Assembly (NCBI GenBank): GCA_963720675.1
Contig: CAVRGH010000010.1
Span: 1,860,001-1,924,000 of the forward strand
Direction: 5' to 3'
Origin: JALHSW01 sp963720675
Lineage (GTDB): Bacteria; Actinomycetota; Acidimicrobiia; IMCC26256; PALSA-555
DNA length: 64,000 bases
Part shown: in pieces, positions 25,587 through 34,634 of the stretch
How positions within the stretch are numbered: the stretch's first letter is position 1
Layout of the letters: every line of letters starts with the position of its first letter
Notes under the pieces: model-generated
Database searches by the model: none
Seen by the model: the letters and a program-made list of their open reading frames with translations, nothing else
What the model was told of the DNA's origin: nothing
Program-made: the position numbers and the translations under genes

Positions 25587-27212
25587 CTACCCCGGGGCCT
25601 CGGCAGCCTCGGCGGCCACGTCCTCGTCGTGGTACTGCTGCAGCAGCTCGTTCTCGTGGTCACGCTTCGGGAACATGAAGAACACGAGGACGAACCCGAG
25701 CAGGACCGCGACGATCCCGGCCGCGTAGGCCCAGTTCGCCCCGTCGAGGAACGACGTCTTCGCGGCCGCGATGATCTGCTTGGAGTACTGCGGGTACTGC
25801 TCGGCGGTGGCCGCGGCGCTCGAGAACGACTTCGTCAGCTCGTTCTCGACGTTGCTGCTGACCTGGGAGGCCTCGGAGGAGCTGGCGATCGCCTTCGAGA
25901 ACGCCGTCGCGTACCCGGCCGTCAGGAGCGCGCCGAGGATCGACTGCATGATGGCGCCACCGAGGTCGCGCTGGAGGTCGGCCGTGCCGGATGCCATCCC
26001 CGCGCGGCGCACCGGCACCGATCCGGTCAAGGAGTGCGAGGCCGGGGTTCCGGCGAAGCCGACGCCGATGCCCAACAGGCCGTACGCGAGGCCGACCTTC
26101 CAGTACGGGATGCCCTCTTCCCAGAGCACCAGCATCGCGACGAACCCGAGCAGGCAGAAGACGTAGCCGAGGAGCAGCGTGAAGCGGGCACCGTGCGTGT
26201 CGACGATCTTCGCCGAGCGGGGGGCGACGATGACCATGAGGATCGCGGCGGGGAGGATCGCGAGCCCGGCGTCGAGCGGTTCGTACCCCAACACGTTCTG
26301 GAGGAACTGCTGCCCGATGAACATCGCGGCCATCAGCGAGCCGAACACGATGATCCCCGCGACCGCCGCGACCCAGAAGATCCGCCGGGCCGCGACACCG
26401 AGGTCGTAGAGCGGATTGCGGGCGCGCCGTTGGCGGATGACGAAGGCCACCGCGCCGGCGACCGCGATCAACGCGAGTCCGATCGCGGCGGTGTGTGCGT
26501 CGGGCACCGAGGCGAAGTTGATGGCGAGCACGAGGGCCGCGATCAGGACGACGGAGAGGATGCCCCCGAGGTTGTCGACCGGGTCACTGGACTCGTTGAC
26601 GTGGCTGGGCACGAACTTGACGGCCAGGACGAACGCGACCGCAGCGAGCGGCAGGGTCACGAGGAAGACCGAACCCCACCAGAACTTCTCGAGCAATGCG
26701 CCCGAGACGAGGGGCCCGAGGGCCGAGATCGCACCGCCGAGGGCCGACCACAGCGCGATCGAGCGGGTTCGGGAGGGGCCCGACCACAGGGCCGTGATCA
26801 GCGCCAGCGTCGTCGGGTAGGCCATGCCCGCCGCGAGCCCGCCGAGGAGCCGGCCCACGAACAGCGCCTCGACGGTCGGTGCGTACGCCGCGAGGAGGCA
26901 CGCGGGGACGGACAGCCCGACCCCGAGCAGCAACATCATCTTGCGGCCGTGCCGGTCGCCCAGCGCGCCGAGATAGAGGACCGAGGCGGCGAGACCGAGC
27001 GAGTACCCGACGGCGACCAGGTCGAGCGCGGTCTGCGATGCGTCGAAGGCCTTCCCGATGTCGGGGAGCGCGACGTTGGCGACCGCCAGGTTCAGGTTCG
27101 CGACCGCGGCGACCAGGATCAGCGCGAGGAGCACGAGCGTGCTGCGGTCGGGGCTGGTCGACTCGTTGACGGAGCCCGCCCCGGCTCCTGCCGCCACCGC
27201 ATCACCCGTCAT
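25587..27212 (-). CDS. MFS drug/metabolite exporter, DHA2 (EmrB/QacA) type
   Basis: A 541-residue inner-membrane transporter with 14 predicted helices, the DHA2 layout. It has the motif-A loop LGALGDRHGRKMMLL after helix 2, GRLLGGLAAGMAYP, and motif-C-like residues in helix 5 (ALGPLVSGALLE). It probably exports lipophilic or cationic compounds with proton exchange. A soluble loop before the last helix (about residues 420-490) is polar and unusually long. It is preceded on the same strand by a MarR regulator whose gene ends 51 bases upstream, a common repressor/exporter pairing. Confidence 0.92.
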   Translation of the reverse strand: MTGDAVAAGAGAGSVNESTSPDRSTLVLLALILVAAVANLNLAVANVALPDIGKAFDASQTALDLVAVGYSLGLAASVLYLGALGDRHGRKMMLLLGVGLSVPACLLAAYAPTVEALFVGRLLGGLAAGMAYPTTLALITALWSGPSRTRSIALWSALGGAISALGPLVSGALLEKFWWGSVFLVTLPLAAVAFVLAVKFVPSHVNESSDPVDNLGGILSVVLIAALVLAINFASVPDAHTAAIGLALIAVAGAVAFVIRQRRARNPLYDLGVAARRIFWVAAVAGIIVFGSLMAAMFIGQQFLQNVLGYEPLDAGLAILPAAILMVIVAPRSAKIVDTHGARFTLLLGYVFCLLGFVAMLVLWEEGIPYWKVGLAYGLLGIGVGFAGTPASHSLTGSVPVRRAGMASGTADLQRDLGGAIMQSILGALLTAGYATAFSKAIASSSEASQVSSNVENELTKSFSSAAATAEQYPQYSKQIIAAAKTSFLDGANWAYAAGIVAVLLGFVLVFFMFPKRDHENELLQQYHDEDVAAEAAEAPG

Positions 27213-27263
27213 CGACTGTCTCCCGCCCCTCGGCTCGCCGACCTCGACCAGATCAGGCGCACA

Positions 27264-27809
27264 CTACGCCTCGGCGGATGCTCCAGTGCGCGAGCGCGCC
27301 TCTTCGATCATCTGGGGTCGGCGGTCGCCCCGGGCGACCACCGCCGGCAGCAGGTGCTCGAGCATCACGTCGCTGATCTCGCGGAGCTGGCCGAGCTGCT
27401 CGGGGGTGAGGAGGTCGAAGAGGTGCCGGCGGACGCTCTCGACGTGCTCGGGTGCTGCGGCCTCGAGCGCCGCGAACCCTTCGTCGGTGAGCACCGCGAG
27501 CTGTCCGCGGCGATCGGTCGGACAGCTCTCGCGCCGCACCCAGCCTCGCTGCTCGAGCTTGTCGATCGCGTGCGAGAGGCGGCTGCGGGACGACTGGGTG
27601 ACGTCGGCGAGCTCGCTCATCCGCCGGGCCCGCCCCGGCGTCTCCGAGAGCATGACCAGGATCTCGTAGTACCCGAAGGGAAGCCCGGCCTCCTGCTGGA
27701 GATCGCGCTCGATCTCCTCCCAGAGCAGGCGGGTGGCGAACACCCAGCTGAGCCAGGTCTGTCGCTCTTCGTCGTCGAGCCAACGGGGTGATTCGGGGGC
27801 CGGCGCCAT
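27264..27809 (-). CDS. MarR-family transcriptional regulator
   Basis: A 181-residue winged-helix regulator. The core has YYEILVMLSETPGRARRMSELADVTQSSRSRLSHAIDKLEQRGWV (recognition helix) followed by the wing ESCPTDRRGQLAVLTDEG. The ATG at 27809 gives a normal N-terminal helix; a longer frame would cross the promoter. It is transcribed away from the YceI gene and towards the MFS exporter, and a candidate site lies in the 104-base divergent gap. It probably represses both and responds to phenolic or oxidant ligands, as many relatives do. Confidence 0.9.
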   Translation of the reverse strand: MAPAPESPRWLDDEERQTWLSWVFATRLLWEEIERDLQQEAGLPFGYYEILVMLSETPGRARRMSELADVTQSSRSRLSHAIDKLEQRGWVRRESCPTDRRGQLAVLTDEGFAALEAAAPEHVESVRRHLFDLLTPEQLGQLREISDVMLEHLLPAVVARGDRRPQMIEEARSRTGASAEA

Positions 27810-27835
27810 CGCCGAGACTGTATCCCGAATTGTTG

Positions 27836-27877
27836 TTGACTTCTCAATCATCTCTAGTACAGTCCTCAATAGTTGAG
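27836..27877 (+). promoter_or_regulatory. Promoter of the YceI gene with MarR-type repeat
   Basis: TTGACT (27836-27841) and TACAGT (27858-27863) with a 16-base spacer form a good vegetative promoter. Just downstream, CTCAATAGTTGAG (27865-27877) is an inverted repeat, and TCTCAA within the spacer repeats its half-site. The MarR gene is divergent, so it is the likely binder. Confidence 0.65.
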
Positions 27878-27913
27878 AGAACAACAGTATTCGTCACCAC
27901 CAAGGAGTGCACC

Positions 27914-28480
27914 ATGACCGCAGTGGAAACCACCACGATCCCCGGCTACACCGCCGGCACCTGGGACATCGACGTCACGCACTCGGAGGTCGCCTTCACC
28001 GTGCGCCACCTCATGGTGAGCAAGGTGCGGGGCCGGTTCACGAGCTTCCGCGGCTCGTTCGTCACCGGCGCCGACCCGCTCGACTCGAGCGTCGAGGCCA
28101 CGATCGACCTGAGCTCGATCGACACCGCGAACGCCGACCGGGACGCACACATCCGCTCGGCCGACTTCTTCGACGTCGAGCAGCACACCGAGCTCACCTA
28201 CACGTCCACCTCGGTCCGGCAGGAGGGTGATCACTTCGTCGTCGACGGTGACCTCTCGCTCCGCGGCGTGACCAGGCCGGTGTCGCTGCAGCTCGAGGTC
28301 AACGGGTTCCAGCCCACGACGCCGTTCGGCGACTCGCGGGTCGGCTTCTCGGCGACCACCGAGATCAACCGCGACGAGTTCGGCGTCTCGTTCAACGCCC
28401 CACTCGAGGGCGGCGGGTTCGTCCTCGGGCAGAAGATCCAGATCCACCTCGAGATCGAGGCGATCCTCAGGACGAACTAG
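27914..28480 (+). CDS. YceI-family protein
   Basis: A 188-residue lipocalin-like beta-barrel of the YceI family, which binds polyprenyl or other long-chain lipids. Family signatures are GTWDIDVTHSEVAFTVRHLMVSKVRGRF at the N-terminus, the internal DAHIRSADFFDVE, and the closing QIHLEIEAIL. There is no signal peptide, as usual for actinobacterial members, so it is cytosolic. The ATG at 27914 follows AAGGAG at 27902-27907. It has its own promoter and is divergent from a MarR regulator; genes of this type are often induced by stress or membrane-active compounds. Confidence 0.92.
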   Translation: MTAVETTTIPGYTAGTWDIDVTHSEVAFTVRHLMVSKVRGRFTSFRGSFVTGADPLDSSVEATIDLSSIDTANADRDAHIRSADFFDVEQHTELTYTSTSVRQEGDHFVVDGDLSLRGVTRPVSLQLEVNGFQPTTPFGDSRVGFSATTEINRDEFGVSFNAPLEGGGFVLGQKIQIHLEIEAILRTN

Positions 28481-28510
28481 GCGCACCAGCTGACCTGCGT
28501 CACCGGTCGG

Positions 28511-28542
28511 GACGCTGCACCCCCGCCGCGTGGTGCAGCGTC
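28511..28542. terminator. Hairpin between convergent genes
   Basis: A perfect 11-bp stem, GACGCTGCACC / GGTGCAGCGTC, with a 10-base loop lies between the ends of the YceI and ferritin-like genes. There is no T-run, as is common for actinobacterial terminators; it could serve both strands. Confidence 0.65.
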
Positions 28543-28559
28543 TCGTCGCGTCCGGGTCG

Positions 28560-29054
28560 TCAGGCGCTCTCGGCCTGGAGGATCGCGATCGCTTGCGACA
28601 CGCGCTCGCCGTGCTTCGATTCCTCGCGTCCGTTGCGCCGCAGCAGCGTGGCCACCTCCGGGTCGGTCTCCGCGTCGGCCCACCGCTGGTAGCTCGCGTC
28701 ACCGTCGATCTCGGCCTGCACGATGATCGGCAACAGCTCCGGGCTGATCGTGTCGGGCAGCGGGACCTCGTAGCGCTCGAGCAGCTCGGCCGACGGCGTG
28801 TAGCTGCCGCCGAGCTTGATCGCGATCGCTTGCTCGAGGCGGCGCGCGTGGCCGACCTCTTCGCGACCGTTGCGGCGCAGGAGGTCGGCAGCCTCTTCGT
28901 TGCCAATCCGGTCGGCGAGGCCGTTGTAGAAGTCCTCACCACTGCACTCGAGCTTGAACAGCAGCTCCATCGCGGGCACATCGAGAGTCGCGATCGTGAG
29001 CACGTCGGCTGCGGCGGTGAAGAAGTTCGACTCGGAGGAAGGTGCGCTCGTCAT
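28560..29054 (-). CDS. Ferritin-like four-helix protein
   Basis: A 164-residue protein with an internal duplication. A block LLRRNGREEVGHARRLEQAIAI near residue 60 recurs near residue 140 as LLRRNGREESKHGERVSQAIAI, each with the E-x-x-H spacing of a diiron site. Each is preceded by an acidic residue in the earlier helix of its half (LECSGEDFYNGL and QAEIDGDASYQRW). This is the rubrerythrin/ferritin-like arrangement, suggesting an iron-binding oxidoreductase or peroxide scavenger. The specific function is unknown. Its ATG overlaps the stop of the upstream quinone oxidoreductase (ATGA at 29051-29054), so they are co-translated. Confidence 0.75.
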   Translation of the reverse strand: MTSAPSSESNFFTAAADVLTIATLDVPAMELLFKLECSGEDFYNGLADRIGNEEAADLLRRNGREEVGHARRLEQAIAIKLGGSYTPSAELLERYEVPLPDTISPELLPIIVQAEIDGDASYQRWADAETDPEVATLLRRNGREESKHGERVSQAIAILQAESA

Positions 29055-30100
29055 GTGCCCACTGTAGGAGAGCGCCAGTCGAGCACGGTCCGACCCGTCG
29101 TCTCACGGTTCGCGAGGCGCTGGAGCTCGACCGGGAGGTCGGTCCACGGCGCGGTTCTTCCCACCACCGGACGGATCCGGCCGGCGTCGAGCAGCTCGAC
29201 CAGGTGCCGCTGCACCCGCTCACCATCGGCACGGGAGAAGAGGTTGAACCCCGAGTGCCGCTTCACGATCGCCGGGTCGCTGCGGTACGAGAGCATCACG
29301 CCGCAGACGTCGAAGTTCCCGAAGAGGATCGGACGGGGCACGATCCCGGCGTCCTCCGCCTCGATGCCTCCGGAGAAGCCGGCGAGGACGTGGCGGCCGC
29401 CGAAGGCGACACACGGGAACGTTGCGGTCGTGGTCGCCCCACCAACGAGGTCGCACACCACGTCGACCCCGCGGCCTTCGGTCGCCTCGAGCACCGCGGC
29501 AGCGAAGTCGTCGGCGCGGTAGTCGATGGCGACGTCGGCGCCCAGCTCCAAGCACCGCGCGACCTTCTCCGCACCGCCCGCGGTGGCGAGCACGCGCGCG
29601 CCGAGCGCGACGGCGAGCTGGACCGCGGCCGACCCGACACCACCGGCGCCCGCGTGGACGAGCACCGTCTGACCCGGCCCGAGGTGACCGCGCTCGACGA
29701 GCGCCAGGTGCGCGACATGGAACGGGAAGAAGAACGCGCCGGCCTGCACGTCGTCGAGCGCTTCGGGTGCGTCGAACACCATGTCCACGTCCGCGAGGAC
29801 CTGCTCAGCGTGCGCACCGAACGCGGCGCTCGCGGTCGCGAGCACGCGCCGACCGATCCAACCGTCGTCACCGGGTCCGGCGCGAACGACCTCCCCGACC
29901 ACCTCCATGCCGAGGGTGTACGGCAGGGGCGGATCCACGGTGCGGTACCGGCCGAAGCACCCGTCGACCTCGTTGTAGTTGAGCGGTGTCGTCGACGACG
30001 CCACCACGACCTGACCCGCGTCGGGCGTCGGCTCGTCGACCTCGTCGAGGACGAGGGCATCGATGGGATCGCCGTACCGGTGCACGCGCCATGCTCGCAT
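29051..30100 (-). CDS. Medium-chain dehydrogenase, quinone-oxidoreductase-like
   Basis: A 349-residue zinc-independent MDR protein. It has the GroES-like N-terminal domain (SSTTPLNYNEVDGCFG), the NADPH motif VHAGAGGVGSAAVQLAVALGA about mid-length, and the DVVCDLVGG stretch. No structural-zinc cysteines are seen. Family members reduce quinones or enoyl compounds with NADPH. It starts divergently from a TetR gene 49 bases away and ends overlapping the ferritin-like gene. A close relative lies at 30841 on the plus strand, so the TetR sits between two paralogous reductases. Confidence 0.92.
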   Translation of the reverse strand: MRAWRVHRYGDPIDALVLDEVDEPTPDAGQVVVASSTTPLNYNEVDGCFGRYRTVDPPLPYTLGMEVVGEVVRAGPGDDGWIGRRVLATASAAFGAHAEQVLADVDMVFDAPEALDDVQAGAFFFPFHVAHLALVERGHLGPGQTVLVHAGAGGVGSAAVQLAVALGARVLATAGGAEKVARCLELGADVAIDYRADDFAAAVLEATEGRGVDVVCDLVGGATTTATFPCVAFGGRHVLAGFSGGIEAEDAGIVPRPILFGNFDVCGVMLSYRSDPAIVKRHSGFNLFSRADGERVQRHLVELLDAGRIRPVVGRTAPWTDLPVELQRLANRETTGRTVLDWRSPTVGT

Positions 30101-30149
30101 CGCCCCGTTCTACAGCCGGTCGGAGTCACGCGCACCTAACATCGGCCGC

Positions 30150-30794
30150 GTGCCACCGGACGCTTCCAACACCCGACGGAAGCTCCTGGACGCCGCGGCT
30201 CGGGCCTTCGCGGAGGACGGCGTGTACACGGCGTCCCTCATCGAGATCACACGTCAGGCCGGGCAGGGCAACCGCGCTGCGCTCTACTACCACTTCGGAT
30301 CGCGCGAGGGCGTCCTGTGCGCCGTGATCGAGCGCCACACCGATCTCCTCGCGCGCCGCGAGGGCGAGCTGCTCGAACGAGCGTCGCGAGAGCCGAACGA
30401 CGACGTCGCGTCGGTCATCGAGGCGATCGTGCGCCCCGCCGTCGAGCTCGCGGAGAGTGGCTGGCGGGGGCGTTGCTGCCTGCAGATCGTCGCGCAGCTC
30501 GCCGGTGAGAACCCCGCGCACTTCGGACCCGAGCTCCAGGCCACGCTCGCGAAGACCGGAGGGAACGACGTGTACGCGCTGCTCGCGAAGCGCATGGCGC
30601 GCGTCGACGCCCCGACCCAGATCGAGCGCTTCTCGCTCATCACCACCTTCATCCTGCGGGCGGTCGCGGACCGCTCCCGAGCACTCGCCCGCCGTGGGCG
30701 CGCCGGACGACCGCAGCTCGAGTCCGAGCCCTTCGTGCGCAACCTGGTCGCGATGGCCACCGGCGCCATGGAAGCTCCCCTCGCCCCCCGCTGA
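30150..30794 (+). CDS. TetR-family transcriptional regulator
   Basis: A 214-residue regulator with the HTH in LIEITRQAGQGNRAALYYHFGSREGVL. The C-terminal domain has conserved Cys residues (RGRCCLQIVAQLAG). The GTG start is chosen because the HTH then begins about 20 residues in; a longer in-frame extension overlaps the divergent gene. It stands between two quinone-oxidoreductase-like genes, one divergent (49 bases) and one downstream (46 bases), and probably controls one or both. The ligand is unknown. Confidence 0.9.
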   Translation: MPPDASNTRRKLLDAAARAFAEDGVYTASLIEITRQAGQGNRAALYYHFGSREGVLCAVIERHTDLLARREGELLERASREPNDDVASVIEAIVRPAVELAESGWRGRCCLQIVAQLAGENPAHFGPELQATLAKTGGNDVYALLAKRMARVDAPTQIERFSLITTFILRAVADRSRALARRGRAGRPQLESEPFVRNLVAMATGAMEAPLAPR

Positions 30795-30804
30795 GCCGGC
30801 GTCC

Positions 30805-30833
30805 TTGACGTAAGCAGGGGTGTTTATTACCGT
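30805..30833 (+). promoter_or_regulatory. Promoter giving a probably leaderless mRNA
   Basis: TTGACG (30805-30810), a 17-base spacer and TACCGT (30828-30833) lie so that transcription would begin at about 30840-30841, the ATG of the next gene. No Shine-Dalgarno sequence is present, which supports leaderless translation. Confidence 0.5.
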
Positions 30834-30840
30834 CCCGCGC

Positions 30841-31872
30841 ATGCAGGCGGTGCGAGTGGTGCGTCACGGTGCGCCCACCGAGGCGCTCGAGCTCCTGGAC
30901 ATCCCGGTCCCTGAGGCCGGCCCGGGCGAGGTGCGCGTCGCGGTCAGCGCGGCTTCCTTGAACTTCGGCGACATCGCGCGCTGCCGCGGCACCGTCGCGG
31001 CAGTCATGGGACAGGTCCCGTTCACCCTCGGCATGGATGTCTGCGGTGTGGTGGACGCGGCCGGCGATGGTGCCGAGGAGTGGCTCGGGCGGAGGGTGGT
31101 CGCGACGACCAATCAGTCGTTCGGCGGCGTTGCGGAGTTCGCGCTCGCGGCCACGAACGGCGTCTTCGACGCACCGCCCGAGCTCGACGACGTCGAAGCC
31201 GCCGCCTTCACGTTGCCGTTCCACACCAGCTACCTCGCGCTCCACCAACGCGCCCACCTCCAGCGCGACGAGCAGCTCCTCGTCGTCGGTGGCGCAACCG
31301 CGGTCGGGACCGCTGCGATCCAGCTGGGCACGGCGGCCGGCGCGCGGGTGCTGGCGATCGCGGGCGGCGCCGAGAAGGGGCGCGTCTGCGAGTCACTCGG
31401 TGCAAGCCCGATCGACCACACGTCCGACGACATCTTCGAACGGGTGATGGAGCTGACCGACGGGCACGGCGCCGATGTCGTCTGCGACCTCATCGGCGGC
31501 GAACGCACCGAGACGATCTGGACGTGTGTCGCCCGGGAGGGTAGGTATCTGGCCGTCGGGTTCAACGACGACCCGGAGTCCGGCCTGACCGGCCGTCCGC
31601 TCCGCAAGGTGGCGATGGGCAACTTCTCGGTGCTGGGTGTGATGATGGGGTACAACGACATGCCGATCGAGCTCCGCAAGTTCGGGCTCAACACGTTCCC
31701 GCCGGCGGTCGGGCGTCAGGTGCACGCGGCCCTGCTGGAGCTCGTCGCCGCGGGCGCCATCCGACCGGTGATCGGGAGGACCATCTCGATGGCCGAGGTC
31801 GGCGCCGCGCTCGAGGATCACGAGCAGCGACGCACCAGCGGTCGGACCGTCGTCGACGTGTCCGCGGCCTAG
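30841..31872 (+). CDS. Medium-chain dehydrogenase, quinone-oxidoreductase-like
   Basis: A 343-residue paralogue of the enzyme at 29051, starting MQAVRVVRHGAPTEALELLD. The GroES-like domain (VSAASLNFGDIARCRG) is followed by the NADPH motif VVGGATAVGTAAIQLGTAAGA and DVVCDLIGGERTETIW. It is zinc-free by the absence of the cysteine cluster. It should be a cytoplasmic NADPH-dependent reductase of quinones or activated alkenes. The ATG at 30841 is the first base of the expected transcript. The next gene, a sulfotransferase, begins 15 bases after its stop, so the two are probably co-transcribed. Confidence 0.92.
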   Translation: MQAVRVVRHGAPTEALELLDIPVPEAGPGEVRVAVSAASLNFGDIARCRGTVAAVMGQVPFTLGMDVCGVVDAAGDGAEEWLGRRVVATTNQSFGGVAEFALAATNGVFDAPPELDDVEAAAFTLPFHTSYLALHQRAHLQRDEQLLVVGGATAVGTAAIQLGTAAGARVLAIAGGAEKGRVCESLGASPIDHTSDDIFERVMELTDGHGADVVCDLIGGERTETIWTCVAREGRYLAVGFNDDPESGLTGRPLRKVAMGNFSVLGVMMGYNDMPIELRKFGLNTFPPAVGRQVHAALLELVAAGAIRPVIGRTISMAEVGAALEDHEQRRTSGRTVVDVSAA

Positions 31873-31887
31873 GACATCGTCCCCCCG

Positions 31888-33066
31888 GTGTCCCAGACCG
31901 CGACGTCCGGATTGCAGGTCGACGCGCTCCTCTCCCAGGCGCGGGCCCAGACCGGACTCGACGACTTCGGTCCCGAGACCTACCGGGACGGGCTGGTGGC
32001 GTACTGCGAGTCGGTGAACGCAGACGCCGGGCTCAGCGAGCTCGGTGGCGCCGCGGTGGAAGGCACGGTCGTCGCCGCGCTCGTGAACCGGCTGAAGGTC
32101 CTCGACTGGCACCGGCAGCACCCCGAGCTGGCGGACGAGCCGATCGAGGCGCCGATCGTGGTCATCGGGATGTTCCGCGCCGGCACGACCTTCCTCAGCC
32201 AGGTGCTGGACCGGGACCCCGACAACCGCGCGCTGCTGCGCTGGGAATCCAACGACTCGGTACCGCCGTCGTCACCGGCGGACCACCGGTCGGGACCGCG
32301 CGTCGACGCCGCCCAGGAGAGCGGCGACATGCTCGAGATGCTCAACCCCCGGATGAAGGCGATCCACCACGAGGACGCCGACGGCCCGACGGAGTGCGTC
32401 GCGGTCATGAGCCAGGACTTCAAGAGCCTCTCCTGGGAAGCGATCACGAACGTCCCCGGGTACAACGAGTGGCTGCTCGGATCCGACCAGCACTCCGCCT
32501 ACGAGTACCACCGGCAGGTGCTCCAGGTCCTCCAGAGCGGCGGCGTCCGGGGTCGCTGGACGTTGAAGAGCCCACACCATGTGCTCGCACTCGACGAGCT
32601 CACCGACGTCTACCCCGACGCACGGCTCGTGATGCTGCACCGAGACCCGGTGGTGCTCTCGGCATCCGTGTGCAGCTTGATCTCGTGCCTGTCGGGGACG
32701 TTCAGCGATGCCGACCACACCGCGTACGTCGCGGAGCACTGGACCATGATGCTCGAGGAGTCGGTACGGCGCGTCGACGCGTTCCGCGCCGCCCACCCCG
32801 AGCACCCGATCGTGGACGTGATGTACGCCGACCTCGTCCAGGACACGGTGCGCACCGTCGCCGGCATCTACCGCGACTGCGGCACGGAGCTCAGCGAACC
32901 CGCGCGCGCCGCGATGACCGCCCACGTCGAGTCGCACCCGAAGGGCCGCTTCGGGGCCCACGGCTACGACCTCGCCGAGTACGGCCTCGACGCGGACGCC
33001 CTCCGGGAGCGCTTCGCCGACTACGTCGCGCGCTACGGCATCCCGACGGAGCGGGCCGCGACCTGA
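31888..33066 (+). CDS. Sulfotransferase-family protein
   Basis: A 392-residue protein of the Sulfotransfer_3 type found widely in actinobacteria (mycobacterial Stf-like). The 5'-phosphosulfate loop is IGMFRAGTTFL at residues 93-103, the 3'-phosphate region is LVMLHRDPVVLSASVCS, and RWTLKSPHHVLALDEL lies between. It transfers sulfate from PAPS to a hydroxyl or amine; the acceptor is unknown, a lipid or steroid-like alcohol in relatives. The GTG start follows the upstream reductase by 15 bases. The stop codon lies inside a strong hairpin (33053-33078). Confidence 0.88.
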   Translation: MSQTATSGLQVDALLSQARAQTGLDDFGPETYRDGLVAYCESVNADAGLSELGGAAVEGTVVAALVNRLKVLDWHRQHPELADEPIEAPIVVIGMFRAGTTFLSQVLDRDPDNRALLRWESNDSVPPSSPADHRSGPRVDAAQESGDMLEMLNPRMKAIHHEDADGPTECVAVMSQDFKSLSWEAITNVPGYNEWLLGSDQHSAYEYHRQVLQVLQSGGVRGRWTLKSPHHVLALDELTDVYPDARLVMLHRDPVVLSASVCSLISCLSGTFSDADHTAYVAEHWTMMLEESVRRVDAFRAAHPEHPIVDVMYADLVQDTVRTVAGIYRDCGTELSEPARAAMTAHVESHPKGRFGAHGYDLAEYGLDADALRERFADYVARYGIPTERAAT

Positions 33067-33078
33067 AGGTCGCGGCCC
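33053..33078. terminator. Terminator hairpin overlapping the sulfotransferase stop
   Basis: A perfect 11-bp stem, GGGCCGCGACC / GGTCGCGGCCC, is closed by a TGAA loop. It includes the TGA of the sulfotransferase and faces the end of the convergent ABC binding-protein gene, so it may work in both directions. Confidence 0.75.
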
Positions 33079-33109
33079 GGCACCGTTGCATCGGAAGTGA
33101 TCAGCGGAA

Positions 33110-34445
33110 CTACTTGATCAGGTCGAGCTTGATCTGCTTGTAGTTCTTCGGCTTGCAGTCGAAGGTCCCCTTCTTGGAAGGCGTGACCCGGACGAACTTG
33201 CCGTTCTTGATCTGGGTGAGCACGTAGCAGTTCGTGACCTTGCGCTCCGCGATGTTCGTGGTGCCGATCATGCCGCCGGCGTTGAAGTCGTTGATCGAGT
33301 TCAGCTGGTCGAACAGCGCCTGGCGGGTGACGCCGTTCACGCCGTCGGCCTTGACGATCTGGTCGATCGCCTGGCTCACGAGGAGGCCCGAGGCGTACGC
33401 CTGGATCCCGAAGCCGTCGGCCTTGTCCTTGCCCGTGTACTTCAGGAACTGCGACAGCGTCTTGTTCGTGCTCGCCTCCTCGAAGGGGAGGAAGAGGGTC
33501 GACACGTACTGGCCCTCGACATCGGCGCCGCCCTGCTTGACGAGGTTCTTGTCGTAGCACTGCAGGGTGCAGTCCCAGACGAAGTTCGGGTCGTTCACGC
33601 CCTGGAGCTTCGCCTCCTTGCGGAGCAACACCGTGGTGTTCACCGTGCCACCACTCTGCGCGTAGTTCGAAGACTTGTCCTTCAGCTGCTGCACGACCGG
33701 CGTGTACGCGCTCTGCGGCGCCTGGGCCGAGATCGGCTCGTCGAAGTCCGACTTGATCCCCGGACCGGCCTGCTGCATCTCGAACATCGACCCGCGGTTC
33801 GCGTTCTCGGTCGACTTGAGGTCGCCAGAGAGCAGGTAGCCGCCGTGCAGGTCCTTGCCGTACTTCTTCTGGTAGTAGAACGCGCGCCCGACGTTCGCCT
33901 GGTACGTCTGCGGGTGCTGGTCCTTGGTGTCGCAGATGAGCTGCGGCGGGTTGACCGCGAAGGTCGTCGGCGAGCACTGCTGCGCCACCTCGGTCGTCAC
34001 GACCGCGATGTCGGGGATCCCGGTCGCGGCACCGGCCTTGTCGACGCACGCTTCGAGGTCGTCGACGTTGTTCAGGAACACGGCCGACGTCCCGACGATC
34101 GCGAAGTCGTCCTGGCACGCCTGGATGACCGCATTGCGGGCCTCGTCGGCGCTGAGCTTCGAGTCGAGGAAGTCGACGACGACCTTGCGCCCGGCGAGGC
34201 CGCCGTTCGCGTTGACGTACTTGGCCCAGCCCTTCACGCCGTCGACCGAGCCCTGGAAGATTCCGGGTGCGAGCGGCGTGTCGACATCGGCGACGACCGC
34301 GATCCGGATCTCCTTGTCGGTGACCCCGACGTCGGTCGCGGTCGGCTTCTCACCGCTCGAGCTCTGCGCGAACGAGACCGCGCTCGATCGCGGTCATCGT
34401 CAGTACCACGGTGGCGACCAGCGCCAGCCAGCGAGTGTGCTTCAC
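33110..34445 (-). CDS. ABC transporter substrate-binding protein, Leu/Ile/Val type (one frame break)
   Basis: A periplasmic-binding-protein type I fold (Peripla_BP_6), the exported receptor of branched-chain amino acid or amide ABC importers. From 34237 downward the frame is intact (KGWAKYVNANGGLAGRKVVV onwards, 375 residues). Upstream homology continues in the same frame (VTDKEIRIAVVADVDTPLAP) to about 34390 without a start codon. The signal peptide is read in another frame from a GTG at 34445 (KHTRWLALVATVVLTMTA), eight bases after GGGGGAAC. One extra base near 34380-34395 joins them. No permease or ATPase genes are adjacent, so this is an orphan receptor. Cysteines near the middle (CTLQCYD) may form a disulfide. 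Confidence 0.82.
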
Positions 34446-34634
34446 CTGTTCCCCCAGGAAGTCCATGATGGGCCCCGCCCGTGCGGCGACCGTTGCGAAT
34501 GAGTCTGCCCGTCCGGCCCTTCTCGTATCAAGGCAGGATGCTTAGAACCTGTCCTCCCCTCCCCGGGCCGGGAGGTCGGTACCTGCCCCGAGAACGCTGC
34601 GTAGGCTCAACCGGTTCCACGGGGAGGAGACCGG

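Noticed and set aside
25485..27791. A 768-codon plus-strand frame opposite the MFS and MarR genes
   Set aside because: Asp/Arg/Glu-rich shadow of a transporter whose helices and motif A are obvious on the other strand.
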